A DNA stretch of 64,000 bases from T3Sed10-241 sp036796255 (GTDB lineage Bacteria > Bacteroidota > Bacteroidia > Flavobacteriales_D > Cryomorphaceae). Under the pieces are notes generated by a model. That model was not told where the DNA came from, made no database searches, and saw only the letters and a list, made by a program, of their open reading frames with translations. Positions 42,778-51,857 of the stretch are shown here, one piece after another; the first letter of the stretch is position 1, and each line of letters starts with the position of its first letter. The stretch spans positions 1 to 64,000 of the forward strand of contig DAIRDH010000009.1 of assembly GCA_036796255.1 (NCBI GenBank). Direction: 5' to 3'. The translations under genes and the position numbers were made by a program.

Positions 42778-43092
42778 TCATATTCTATCCCTGATATCGA
42801 GGCGCTTGAGCATCTCATCGCTGTACTCACCTGAGTACATGCCATAAGCATCAACGAGTACGCCTTTTCTTCCATCGCGGCTGGCTACAGCATACACGAT
42901 GCTATTGTCGCTTGGGTTGCTTTCACCTTCGAAGCGATGGAACTCAACCACCTCAAAATCATTAGGATTCAAACATAAATTACTGTCCTGAACACATTCA
43001 AGAAATTTACCATGTTGCTTAAAGTCAAGGTCAAATCCACGTGCATGAAGGTCGTCAGTGGCTTCGGATAGGGTGTCGTAATTTTTGGTCAT
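42778..43092 (-). CDS. Conserved hypothetical protein (small Bacteroidota family)
   Basis: A 104-residue acidic protein beginning MTKNYDTLSEATDDLHARGF. It resembles a small family found across Bacteroidota that databases often call phosphoribosylpyrophosphate synthetase. That name is not supported, because the protein is far too short and lacks the PRPP-binding motif. Conserved-looking elements are the FHRFEGESNPSDNSIVYA strand pair and GVLVDAYGMYSGEYSDEML. No catalytic motif is visible; function unknown. I choose the start at 43092; the frame extends ten codons further to 43122. Convergent to the TonB-family gene. Confidence 0.75.
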   Translation of the reverse strand: MTKNYDTLSEATDDLHARGFDLDFKQHGKFLECVQDSNLCLNPNDFEVVEFHRFEGESNPSDNSIVYAVASRDGRKGVLVDAYGMYSGEYSDEMLKRLDIRDRI

Positions 43093-43185
43093 GGCGCTTT
43101 CTTTTGTTTCCAAGGTAGGCATTTGGCCAGTTTTTACAGTAGCGTTTAGGAATGTTTTAACGAGTTTTAAAAATCAATACTACTT

Positions 43186-43905
43186 TCAAAGGCGTGCATC
43201 CGCATATTTGTGCAGGCGTTTGTTCAACTTTTGAACTGCTTTTTGGGGTTTTCTTGAGAAGAGCAAATTGTTAAATGTGCGAACATAATGAGGAAATGGT
43301 GAGCTGAGCTCTACGAGCTGATTGCTCATCATTATAAGCGCATTGAAAGAAACTGCGGCTTCCTGTGGCACCTTGTGAATTTCAATGTGCCACTCCCCAT
43401 CCTTTACATAGTGCAGGTAGAAAGTTTCTTCCTTTCCAACATCGGTTTGCGAGAAAGCGGCGGCAAGAAAATTACGTGGCCCTTCGGCAAATGGAAATAC
43501 GGTATCGCCCTGTGCGGTGATTATGTCCACGTCAGCCCAATTGCGCTCCTTTATTGCATCACTTTCCCTTGCGTGAAAGAAGAAAACAGGACAGAAATCA
43601 AATCCATTTTGAAATGCTGTGATGGTCTCAGCATTTTGAAGTTTTATCTTCTGCTCAAATTCTGCAGCAGTTTCCAACTGACCGCGTTCCTTCAATCCTT
43701 CTATAGTCGCATCCCTCGATTCCAGGCGCACGAGTAGCACCCCTTCTTTGAGGTGCCTTATTTGCTGCTCTGCGAGGTATTGCCGGCTTTGATTGCCAGA
43801 TAGTATTCCTCTTTTATCGATTGGAATTTGCCCTGAAATGGATAGCATTGGCAAAATACAGAATGCGAGAAGTGCCTTTTGGAAATAAATCGTCAGCGTT
43901 TTCAT
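43186..43905 (-). CDS. Exported protein of unknown function
   Basis: A 239-residue protein with an N-terminal signal peptide (TIYFQKALLAFCILPMLSISG). The mature part is mixed, with a charged helical stretch (LKEGVLLVRLESRDATIEGLK) and a C-terminal basic helix (RKPQKAVQKLNKRLHKY). I do not recognise the family; it resembles small periplasmic proteins that are common in Bacteroidota. It is isolated between a small unknown gene and pepT, each on its own strand arrangement. Confidence 0.55.
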   Translation of the reverse strand: MKTLTIYFQKALLAFCILPMLSISGQIPIDKRGILSGNQSRQYLAEQQIRHLKEGVLLVRLESRDATIEGLKERGQLETAAEFEQKIKLQNAETITAFQNGFDFCPVFFFHARESDAIKERNWADVDIITAQGDTVFPFAEGPRNFLAAAFSQTDVGKEETFYLHYVKDGEWHIEIHKVPQEAAVSFNALIMMSNQLVELSSPFPHYVRTFNNLLFSRKPQKAVQKLNKRLHKYADARL

Positions 43906-44072
43906 TTATCCTGTAGTACTTTAAGGGGTTTTATTTTCTAAGCCAAGATAAAGAGAAATCGCACTTTTTTGAATCATTTTCTGAAGGAAGGCTGCCTTTT
44001 TTTTGGAAATGAAACCACTCGAAAAGGCCTGACCCCCATTCATTCCTACCTTTATCCACAAAAACGAACGAG

Positions 44073-45317
44073 ATGAATATTCAGCATACCGTTGCCGAGC
44101 GATTTTTGCGCTATGTGCGCATCGATACCCAGAGTGATGCAAGCTCACCCACCTGTCCCTCCACTGAAAAGCAAAAGAATCTATCCCGCATTCTGGTCGA
44201 AGAACTTAAAGCGATGGGCATACAAGATGTCGAGCTCGATGAGCACGGGTATGTATACGCCACAATTCCGGCCACCAGCAGCAAGCAGAATGTACCCGTC
44301 ATTTGTTTTTGCTCCCATGTAGATACTTCACCCGACCTTACGGGAAAAGACGTGAATCCCATCGTGCACCGCAACTACATGGGCCAAGACATTGAGTTGC
44401 CCGCTGGTCATGGTGCGATATTGCGGCCATCGGAACACCCTGATTTGCGGAAGCAGATAGGGCATGATGTGATAACAACCGATGGCAGCACCCTCCTGGG
44501 CGCTGACGATAAGGCCGGCGTGGCAGAGATAATGGACGCGGCCCACCACCTTATGAAGCACCCCGAAATCAGTCACGGCACCATAAGAATTCTATTCACC
44601 CCGGATGAAGAAATAGGGCGCGGCGTCAATAAAGTGGATTTGGAAAGACTTGGTGCTCAATACGCCTACACCATGGATGGCGAAACGCTGGGCTCCATGG
44701 AAGACGAATCCTTCTCAGCCGATGCGGCCTACATCACCATTAAAGGCGTGAGCGCGCACCCCGGCTTTGCCAAGGGCAATATGGTCAATGCGCTCAAGGT
44801 GTCAGCGCAGTTCCTCCAATCGCTCCCCGATGCAATAAGTCCTGAGCACACCGAAGGCAGAGAAGGTTTTGTGCATCCCACCTCGGTTGATGGCAATGCC
44901 GATAAAGTGCAGATAGAAATGATCTTGCGCTCATTCGAAACCCCTGTCCTTTCTGACTATGCGGACCTGATCAGGAAGAAACTAAAAGCCGCTGTACGCT
45001 TGTTTCCCGGAGCCGATTTTGAGTTGAAAATTGTGGAGCAATACCGCAACATGAAAGAGGTTCTCGATCAGCATCCCCATGTGGTACAGTACGCCGAGGA
45101 GGCCATTGCCCGCAGTGGATTGGAAGTGAAAAAAGGAAGCATTCGCGGTGGCACCGATGGCAGCAGACTCTCGTTTATGGGATTGCCTTGCCCCAATCTA
45201 TTTGCCGGAGGGCATGCCTTTCACTCTAAATATGAGTGGGTAAGCGTGCAAGACATGGAAAAGGCCGTGGAAACCATCGTGCACCTTGCCATGATTTGGG
45301 AAGAGAAATCGAATTGA
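44073..45317 (+). CDS. pepT: Peptidase T (tripeptide aminopeptidase, M20B)
   Basis: Zinc-dependent cytosolic aminopeptidase of 414 residues that frees the N-terminal residue of tripeptides. Metal and catalytic residues of the M20B pattern are visible: H and D in FCSHVDTSPD, bridging D in LLGADDKAG, catalytic and metal glutamates in TPDEEIGRG, D in AYTMDGETLG, and C-terminal H in GGHAFHSKYEW. Length and start (MNIQHTVAERFLRYVRIDTQSD) fit the family exactly. A TACCTTTA box (44047-44054) is a possible -7 promoter element 19 bases before the start. Monocistronic. Confidence 0.96.
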   Translation: MNIQHTVAERFLRYVRIDTQSDASSPTCPSTEKQKNLSRILVEELKAMGIQDVELDEHGYVYATIPATSSKQNVPVICFCSHVDTSPDLTGKDVNPIVHRNYMGQDIELPAGHGAILRPSEHPDLRKQIGHDVITTDGSTLLGADDKAGVAEIMDAAHHLMKHPEISHGTIRILFTPDEEIGRGVNKVDLERLGAQYAYTMDGETLGSMEDESFSADAAYITIKGVSAHPGFAKGNMVNALKVSAQFLQSLPDAISPEHTEGREGFVHPTSVDGNADKVQIEMILRSFETPVLSDYADLIRKKLKAAVRLFPGADFELKIVEQYRNMKEVLDQHPHVVQYAEEAIARSGLEVKKGSIRGGTDGSRLSFMGLPCPNLFAGGHAFHSKYEWVSVQDMEKAVETIVHLAMIWEEKSN

Positions 45318-45367
45318 CCTTTGGGTCTCATTTTCATCAATTCACCTGTTTTGTCTTGTGTTCAATG

Positions 45368-45400
45368 AAAAAGGCTGCCTCCACATTTGGAGACAGCCTT
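45368..45400 (-). terminator. Rho-independent terminator
   Basis: Arms AAGGCTGCCTCC/GGAGACAGCCTT with loop ACATTT; on the minus strand the mismatch becomes a G-U pair and the stem is followed by T5. This places it as the terminator of the T9SS gene whose stop is at 45466, with pepT running in from the other side. Confidence 0.8.
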
Positions 45401-45465
45401 ATGTAAAATTGGGTTGATGTTTTGACGCTCCCAGATCACCTCTGAGATGAGGTCGGCATCCCTGT

Positions 45466-47922
45466 TTATTTGTTGATTACAATCACCTGCTGCATAAAGC
45501 GGTCGCCATTTTGAACCACCAAAATGTAAGCCCCTCCTTGCAGGTTTGAAAGCTCAAGGGCATTGCGCTGACCAGCAATTTGGCCGCTTTTCACCATGCG
45601 GCCTGCGAGGTCAAATACCTGATAGTTTGAAATCTCAGTCAGATTGTCAGCTTTGTGCTCTACCGTTACCTGTCCTGCTGATGGATTAGGATAAACGTTC
45701 ATCATTGAAACAGCCGCTTCAGCATCGCTGCTTGACAAAATTATATTGGCGAATACCGCAATGTTGTCGTAACGGTTGTTGCCGTTGTCTTGCATGGTGT
45801 TGCCTTCAAAAATGATGCGCACTGCAAAATTTGGGTTGTCATTAGCACCTTCAACGGCGGTCATGTCAATCACTTCGGTTTCAAATTCCGGGTTTATTTC
45901 AATATTGGCAGGAACCAGCCCATCATTGCTCCAGGTTTCACCATCAAGGGTGTATTCAAAATGGTTGATTTGCATTCCCGATCCGCTGCGGTGTACATCG
46001 AAGCTCAACACGATGTTTTCACAATTGGTGGTGGGCATAGGGATCAACAGCGTGCGGCCTTCTGAGCGATTTCTTACCCTGAGGGCAGCTCCACCTGGCT
46101 CATCGAGTTGCGCATTGAGGGTACTCCCGGGGGTATAATCATCCATGTATCCCTCTACCGAGCCTGGCTCCTCAACATAGTCTGGCAGGAATTCATAAGT
46201 GATGGTAGGGTTGCTACCTGCGAAGTAGCTGTAATCTGACGTGGCCGATTCAACGGTACCAATGGGTAAGTTGTTGAAGTGCCAGTAGTAGATTAAGGTG
46301 TTCGAGAATTCGCTCAAAGTGATTTGGATGGTCTCGTCGCCGGTTACCTCGATATTTTGGTTGTATTCTACAAAGCCATCAGCCATTACATTGAGGCTGT
46401 AGGTGCCACCAAGTCTTTCAAAGCTTGCGCTTCCGCTTGCATCGCTGATTTGCTCTTCTCCGTCAAAAGTTACCACAGCGCCTTCGATTGTTCCCAAAGA
46501 TCCACTGATGATAAATTCAACCGTAAATGGCGCTAAAACGGTGATGCTGGCAGTGGCTTCAAAGCCTCCGTCATCTGTAGTCACTGTGATTGTGGTTGAA
46601 CCACTCGCTACGCCGGTAACCGCGCCACTTGCATCAACTGTAGCAATGCTTTCGTCGGCTGAGCTCCAGCTCACATTTTGGTTGCTGGCATTGGAGGGCA
46701 ATACGGTTGCCTCGAGCTGGGCAGTTTCACCCACCGCGATGGTTAATTCATCTTCCACCAGTACCACACCTTCTACTGCACCGTCAAGTGATACACCTTC
46801 GAGTACAAAATTGTCAATGCGGTTATTGCCATTGTCGGCTGTATTCTGTCCGAGGAAACGCATCTTCATCGCGAAAAGCGGATTGTCATTTACTCCTTCG
46901 ATGTCCGAAAGATCTACCTCAACCAGGGCGTATGAAGTCGCTACAGTAATCGGAGCTCCAATTAACTGATAATCGGTGCCGTTAGTAGTGTACCACAACT
47001 CTTGCTCGAGCATACCGCTGCCCGATCTTTCTGTAGCGTAGCTCAAGTGCAGGTTTTCGAAACCTACCGTACTCATGTTGATTTGAAGCTCACCATTTGC
47101 AGAAGGGTTTCTTGGACGAATTCCGTTGCCTCCCTCAAAACCCAAACGGGCATTGATGTCGGTACCTCCTACATCATCCATGATTCCGATGTCGTCACCA
47201 GCTTCGTCTATTTTCTGGTAAGTAATGGTCGATGGCTCAGTCCCTATGAATACATCTGCGTTGACTGTGCCCAATTGGCCATCTGCTTCATTGAAGTGCC
47301 AGTAGTGAATAATGCTTGGTTCTGTGAAAGCATCGCCTTCCAGCACGATGTTGTCCAACCTGTTGTTGCCATTATCAGCAGTATTCTGCCCCAGGAAGCG
47401 CATCTTGATGGCAAAGAGCGGATTGTTGTTCACACCTTCCAGGTCGGAAAGGTCAACTTCCACCAGCGCGTAAGATGTTGCCACCGTAATTGGATCTCCA
47501 ATAAGCTGGTACTCGACCCCATCCGTAGTATACCAAAGTTCTTGCTCTAGCATACCGCTGCCCGACCTTTCAGAGGCATAGCTTAGGTGCAGGTTTTCAA
47601 AACCCTCCGTGCTCATGCTGATGAAAAGTTCACCATTTGCGGAAGGGTTTCTCGGACGAATACCATTGCCAGCTTCCATATCCATGCGCGCATTGATATC
47701 TGAGCCGCCTACGTCGTCCATGATGCCGATGTCGTCGCCAGCATCATCAATTTTTTGATATACCAATGATGCAGGCTCTACTGTATTGCTAAGGTCAGCG
47801 GGCACTACATCAAGTGTTCCGGATACTTCATTGAAGTGCCAGTAATGCACAATTTCCTGTGCGTTGAGGCCATTCCCTAACAGTAGGGTAGCGGCTGAAA
47901 ATAGTAGAATTAAGTGTTTCAT
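45466..47922 (-). CDS. T9SS-sorted multidomain surface protein with tandem 180-residue repeats and Ig-like domain
   Basis: An 818-residue secreted protein. Signal peptide ending near LNA; two tandem repeats of exactly 180 residues (24-203 and 204-383, about 77 % identical by my count) each beginning HYWHFNE and ending near NNRxDNxVLEG; a BIG2-type bacterial Ig-like domain (about 384-465, WSSADESIATVDASGAVTGV); a PEGA/CarboxypepD-like sandwich (about 465-540); a third, diverged copy of the repeat (about 543-735, IYYWHFNNLP ... DNGNNRYDNIAVF); and a type A T9SS sorting domain (about 745-818, MMNVYPNPSAG). The repeats look like choice-of-anchor/jelly-roll domains. Probably an adhesin or matrix protein. 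The near-identity of the first two copies shows recent duplication. Confidence 0.85.
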   Translation of the reverse strand: MKHLILLFSAATLLLGNGLNAQEIVHYWHFNEVSGTLDVVPADLSNTVEPASLVYQKIDDAGDDIGIMDDVGGSDINARMDMEAGNGIRPRNPSANGELFISMSTEGFENLHLSYASERSGSGMLEQELWYTTDGVEYQLIGDPITVATSYALVEVDLSDLEGVNNNPLFAIKMRFLGQNTADNGNNRLDNIVLEGDAFTEPSIIHYWHFNEADGQLGTVNADVFIGTEPSTITYQKIDEAGDDIGIMDDVGGTDINARLGFEGGNGIRPRNPSANGELQINMSTVGFENLHLSYATERSGSGMLEQELWYTTNGTDYQLIGAPITVATSYALVEVDLSDIEGVNDNPLFAMKMRFLGQNTADNGNNRIDNFVLEGVSLDGAVEGVVLVEDELTIAVGETAQLEATVLPSNASNQNVSWSSADESIATVDASGAVTGVASGSTTITVTTDDGGFEATASITVLAPFTVEFIISGSLGTIEGAVVTFDGEEQISDASGSASFERLGGTYSLNVMADGFVEYNQNIEVTGDETIQITLSEFSNTLIYYWHFNNLPIGTVESATSDYSYFAGSNPTITYEFLPDYVEEPGSVEGYMDDYTPGSTLNAQLDEPGGAALRVRNRSEGRTLLIPMPTTNCENIVLSFDVHRSGSGMQINHFEYTLDGETWSNDGLVPANIEINPEFETEVIDMTAVEGANDNPNFAVRIIFEGNTMQDNGNNRYDNIAVFANIILSSSDAEAAVSMMNVYPNPSAGQVTVEHKADNLTEISNYQVFDLAGRMVKSGQIAGQRNALELSNLQGGAYILVVQNGDRFMQQVIVINK
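46774..47853 (-). repeat. Tandem intragenic duplication, 2 x 540 bp
   Basis: Two adjacent 540-bp units (47314-47853 and 46774-47313) encode repeats of identical length with no indels. Identity is highest in the central segment around IDxAGDDIGIMDDVGG and RSGSGMLEQELWYTT. The precise in-frame length and adjacency point to tandem duplication. Confidence 0.85.
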
Positions 47923-48114
47923 TCTTTAGGCTTTTTGGTTTGGGCAAAGATGACCACGAAGCTTTGTGAAGCGAAAAAAATACGTTTAACGATTTATTAT
48001 CATTTCCAGCCAAAAATATTCCTGAGGTTGTCTTTGCGTTAAGTATGGAGTTAACATTGGCTGAAGTACGCCTTATAGATACTTTTAACGCCAATCTCAT
48101 TACAGCCAATAACC

Positions 48115-49236
48115 ATGCGAAATCTCAGCCTCTTTTTTTTGCTTGCTATCAGTGCTTTTCGCGCCCACGCGCAACCCGAGCTTCACCACAGAAAGATTTG
48201 CGATTTACCGGTTGAGGTCGCGGAGAGCTCAGGCTTGGTGATCGAAAGCGACGAATCCATATGGACACACAGCGATTCAGGATACCTCAATGAGCTTTAT
48301 TTGGTCGATAGCACAGGAGTGCTGCTGCGCACGGTCGTGGTGCAAAATGCTACCAATTTTGACTGGGAAGATTTGGCACACGACGCCGAGGGCAACATAT
48401 GGATAAATGATGCCGGCAACAATAGCAATGCCCGCAGCAACCTGCGCCTTTATAAAATTGACGCTGATGACATTGCCAATAGCGACGTGGTGGATGCGGA
48501 AATTATTGATTTTGACTACCCCGACCAAAATCAATTTCCCCCGCCCAACAGCAATATGAACTTCGATATTGAGGGCATGCTATTTTGGAATGACAGCCTC
48601 TATCTCTTTTCTAAAAATCGCTCAAACCCTACCACCGGCTATACCAAGATGTACAGCTTGCCTGCTGTGTCCGGTACGTATACAGCCAATTTGGTCGATA
48701 GTTTTTTTGTCGATGAAGATTTGATACGCAGCAGGGTATCTGCTGCTGATGTTCATTTTCCTACAGGCAAAGTTGCATTACTTACACGCACACAAATCAT
48801 GTTTTTTGACGGTTTTGAGTCTGGAAGTTTCTTTTCAGGAAATGTAGAAAGGCATTATTTTGCTCAGCGCACTGATCAGGTCGAAGCATTGGGTTTTGTC
48901 AATGAGCATGTACTCTACATGACTGATGAGGGCGACCCCAACAATGACATCCCGGGAGCTTGGTATGAAGTCACCATGGCAGATGTGACCTCCGTGCGCG
49001 ATTTTTTTGATTCAGCATTCAGCGTGCGCTGGAATGTCGAAAACGCTCTCGCGGAATTGATCGGTAAAGAGGGGCTCAACTACCGTGCGGAGGTGTACAG
49101 CACTTCCGGTCATTTGGTGCAAGCGCAATCTTTCCAGCATCAAACCTCTTTAGACTTGAGTGCTGAGAACCGCGGTGTATACATCATTCATGTAAGTGAT
49201 GGGGTGAATGTATGGGTAGGCAAATACCGCCGTTAG
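48115..49236 (+). CDS. T9SS-sorted secreted protein, probable beta-propeller
   Basis: A 373-residue exported protein with a signal peptide (MRNLSLFFLLAISAFRAHAQ). The body holds repeated propeller-like strands with Asp-rich turns (NATNFDWEDLAHDAEGNIWI, NFDIEGMLFWNDSLYLFSKN), similar to esterase-like/NHL propellers. The C-terminal ~75 residues (YRAEVYSTSGHLVQAQ ... GVYIIHVSDGVNVWVGKYRR) form a T9SS type A sorting domain, although the usual YPNP motif is absent or degenerate. Function unknown. It is transcribed divergently from the repeat protein at 45466-47922. Confidence 0.75.
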   Translation: MRNLSLFFLLAISAFRAHAQPELHHRKICDLPVEVAESSGLVIESDESIWTHSDSGYLNELYLVDSTGVLLRTVVVQNATNFDWEDLAHDAEGNIWINDAGNNSNARSNLRLYKIDADDIANSDVVDAEIIDFDYPDQNQFPPPNSNMNFDIEGMLFWNDSLYLFSKNRSNPTTGYTKMYSLPAVSGTYTANLVDSFFVDEDLIRSRVSAADVHFPTGKVALLTRTQIMFFDGFESGSFFSGNVERHYFAQRTDQVEALGFVNEHVLYMTDEGDPNNDIPGAWYEVTMADVTSVRDFFDSAFSVRWNVENALAELIGKEGLNYRAEVYSTSGHLVQAQSFQHQTSLDLSAENRGVYIIHVSDGVNVWVGKYRR

Positions 49237-49429
49237 GTCACTCCCACAGAAGTATTCGCAATCCATCTCAGGTTTTTTGGAAGCAGGTTTTGCAGCCTTT
49301 CGGCAAAATTCAGGGTAAACCCTGATTTTTGCTTGCAACAGGATATGGAGTTTTGTAAACCAGTTTGACATCAGGAAGAAATTGAGCCCTGATTTCAAAT
49401 GGTTTTTAAAAACCTTAAATCCGAAAATC

Positions 49430-50488
49430 ATGAAAACTCTTTTCCTCTTTCCCGTATTATTTTCAAGTGCTTTTCTTGTGGCACAAACCACGTATACCGT
49501 GGACAATAACAGCCCTTCAGGAGCTGATTTCGACAATATTCCCGCAGCAATAGCCGCAGCTTCACCCGGCGATACCATTTATGTGCACCCTTCGCCTGTG
49601 GACTACGGCAACATTACGCTCACCAAGGTGCTGCATATTCGCAGCCTCGGGCACTCGCCCGAGTACAGCAATGGAATGACCGCCAATATTGGCAATGTTG
49701 TCCTCAATGCCTTTATAGGTGCTCAAGGAATAACGCTTTATGGATTGCGCTTTCTGGTATTGAGTGTAACAGGTGTGCAAAACTATAATGACTTGGAGAT
49801 TCGCAATTGCCGTTTCGAACGAGCTGTTGCTGGTGCCGGTGCCGGACAGTGCAACAATTGGATAATCTCCGGCTGCGTGGTTTCTGCCAGCATGTTTGAT
49901 CTCATCAACAAGCAAAACAGCAATGGCTGGATTGTAGTCAACAACCATATACACCAGCAAGGAACGAGTCAAAGCTGGTCGCTCTTTCGCAAATTTAACG
50001 GCAGTGACATTATGCGCAACAACGTCGTGGTGAGCAACTCCACGGGCCCCGCATCCCTGTTCAACGATTGCAGCAACTTAGGTGTTGAGAACTCAATATT
50101 CGTATTTGTCAATACTTCCACTGGGCTCAACCTTTCGGGAAATAGTGTCGAGTTCACAAATTGCTTAAACTACAGTTACCCTGGACAAACGCTCAGCGAG
50201 TTGCCCGGAGATAACAACCTGAACAATACCGATCCACTTTTCGTGAATATTGGCGCCAACAACAATCCTGTATTCACGACAGGGCGAAATTTTCAGCTTC
50301 AGGAAAGTTCGCCAGCGGCTGGGTACGGCACTGATGGACAGGATCTCGGGCTCTATGGAAGTGACTTCAATTGGAATAATTTTGGCTATGCACCCGATTT
50401 GCCTTACCCCACATTTATGGAAATTACCAACAGTGTTGTGGAAGTGGGTGGCACACTCAATGTAGTTTTTAAGGCCAAAGGCAATTAA
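49430..50488 (+). CDS. Right-handed parallel beta-helix surface protein
   Basis: A 352-residue exported protein. The start at 49430 gives the signal peptide MKTLFLFPVLFSSAFLVAQ; an ORF start at 49382 would add 16 residues before it. The mature region is a right-handed parallel beta-helix: repeated short strands with N/S/G turns, e.g. GITLYGLRFLVLSV and NSNGWIVVNNHIHQQ, beginning with the SGADFDNIPAAIAAASPGDT motif of pectate-lyase-like folds. There is no T9SS sorting domain; it ends ...VGGTLNVVFKAKGN. The next gene starts 10 bases downstream and does have one, so the two are likely expressed together. Polysaccharide binding or lyase activity is possible, but no catalytic residues are assigned. 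Confidence 0.75.
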   Translation: MKTLFLFPVLFSSAFLVAQTTYTVDNNSPSGADFDNIPAAIAAASPGDTIYVHPSPVDYGNITLTKVLHIRSLGHSPEYSNGMTANIGNVVLNAFIGAQGITLYGLRFLVLSVTGVQNYNDLEIRNCRFERAVAGAGAGQCNNWIISGCVVSASMFDLINKQNSNGWIVVNNHIHQQGTSQSWSLFRKFNGSDIMRNNVVVSNSTGPASLFNDCSNLGVENSIFVFVNTSTGLNLSGNSVEFTNCLNYSYPGQTLSELPGDNNLNNTDPLFVNIGANNNPVFTTGRNFQLQESSPAAGYGTDGQDLGLYGSDFNWNNFGYAPDLPYPTFMEITNSVVEVGGTLNVVFKAKGN

Positions 50489-50498
50489 TACCACAGCC

Positions 50499-51473
50499 AT
50501 GAAAAATTCTATATCGATAATTCTCATGTTGCTGGGGGGATATTGCAATGCCCAGAGCAATGTCATAGCGGCTGAATATTTTATAGATACCGATCCTGGT
50601 ATTGGCAATGCTACAACAGTGGCACTGACCCCCGCCGTTGAAGTGAATATCAGTTTTGAAGTACCACTGTCAGGTTTGCCGCAAGGCACCCATGCCCTGC
50701 ATGCCCGCGTGATCAATGAGGAGGGCAGGTGGAGCCTCTATGCACGCCGTCAATTTCTGATTCAGAACATTACACCCGATCAGCAAATCACAGCTATAGA
50801 ATATTTCTTTTCTGAAGATCCCGGGTTGGGAAATGCCATTGCCGTCGACCTCGTCCCGGCTGCAGATTATGCACAAACTATAGCCATTGAAATTCCCGAA
50901 TCACTTGAGCCAGGTCTGCATGTATTGCACATCAGGGCCAGGCAAACCTCGGGTCGATGGAGTGCTTACACGAGGCGCTTATTTTATGTAAGTGACTTTC
51001 CCGGCCAGGTCAATATTGTGGCGGCTGAATATTTCATTGATAGCGATCCCGGAATAGGTGAGGCCAGTCCACTCGAAGTGACGCCCGGTAATGTACTTGA
51101 TGCACTTTACGACATTACACTTCCCGAATCAATGGCCCCGGGCGACCATGTATTGCACATACGGGTGCTAAACGAGCTCGGCAACTGGAGCCATGATACC
51201 CCGCGCATTTTCAACATTGATCTAAGCTTCGGAACTGATGAAGTCGGGTTTGATTTTAACGTATATCCAAATCCGAGTTCGGGCTGGATTGTCATTGATA
51301 CGGGCCAGCGCTCGCTTGATCGCCTTATCTTGATAGATATCAAAGGAGTAATCCTGCTGGATCAAAAACAACCTTCAAACAATTTCGATATCTCATCATA
51401 TCCTAAAGGGACGTATTTGTTGCAATTGTTTAGTGATAAGCACGCATTGTCAAAACGTATTGTACTTCAATAG
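50499..51473 (+). CDS. T9SS-sorted protein with three EYFID-type repeats
   Basis: A 324-residue secreted protein. Signal peptide ends near CNA; three tandem repeats of about 75 residues start at residues 26, 101 and 177 with EYFIDTDPGIG, EYFFSEDPGLG and EYFIDSDPGIG, and each ends in LHxRxxxxxGxWSxY..R-type strands. A T9SS type A sorting domain follows at about 251-324 (FNVYPNPSSG ... KRIVLQ). This repeat is seen in other Bacteroidota T9SS proteins (from memory), with no assigned activity; the WS and R/H pattern suggests an Ig-like beta fold. The gene follows the beta-helix protein after 10 bases, so they form an operon pair. Confidence 0.82.
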   Translation: MKNSISIILMLLGGYCNAQSNVIAAEYFIDTDPGIGNATTVALTPAVEVNISFEVPLSGLPQGTHALHARVINEEGRWSLYARRQFLIQNITPDQQITAIEYFFSEDPGLGNAIAVDLVPAADYAQTIAIEIPESLEPGLHVLHIRARQTSGRWSAYTRRLFYVSDFPGQVNIVAAEYFIDSDPGIGEASPLEVTPGNVLDALYDITLPESMAPGDHVLHIRVLNELGNWSHDTPRIFNIDLSFGTDEVGFDFNVYPNPSSGWIVIDTGQRSLDRLILIDIKGVILLDQKQPSNNFDISSYPKGTYLLQLFSDKHALSKRIVLQ

Positions 51474-51857
51474 TTGTTTAGATATGGGTTGTCTTGCCTC
51501 TCGGCAAAATGATGTGTCTCGCTCCTTGCTGAGTTGATAATGCATGTCGAAAATGTCGTCTTGCAAGACAGCTTTCAAGAGGAAGGAAATGGCCATGAGC
51601 CGAGTGTTCTCATTGCTCACTTTGCCCAAATGGGCGAAGAAAAATGGCGAATAGTCTAAATTAAATGAGAGAATTGTTTGGTCTGATTTTGGAGTCAATT
51701 TACAGATTGTAAGTGGGATAAAACCATTTACTCGGTTGTAGTGCCAACATATTTAAGCGAAAACGGGGAACCAATTTGATGAAAATGGGGTAAAAGACGG
51801 GCAATATGCCTAATGCGGTCAAAAATGACCTCCATGGCTAGCTAAACTTAAAACCCT
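51474..51857. other. 384-bp region between T9SS genes, with a dubious minus-strand ORF
   Basis: Mostly non-coding. The minus-strand frame 51450-51698 (82 codons, running 24 bp into the previous gene) has protein-like composition (FFFAHLGKVSNENTRLMAIS, LLKAVLQDDIFDMHYQLSKE), and I suspect similar ORFs occur elsewhere in Bacteroidota. It could be a relic of a mobile element or a decayed gene; no start signal or family is recognised. The remaining ~160 bp before the next gene is AT-rich leader. Confidence 0.3.

Noticed and set aside
42778..43122. Name phosphoribosylpyrophosphate synthetase for this small gene
   Set aside because: The protein is about 104 residues and has no PRPP-binding motif; the name seems an annotation artefact.
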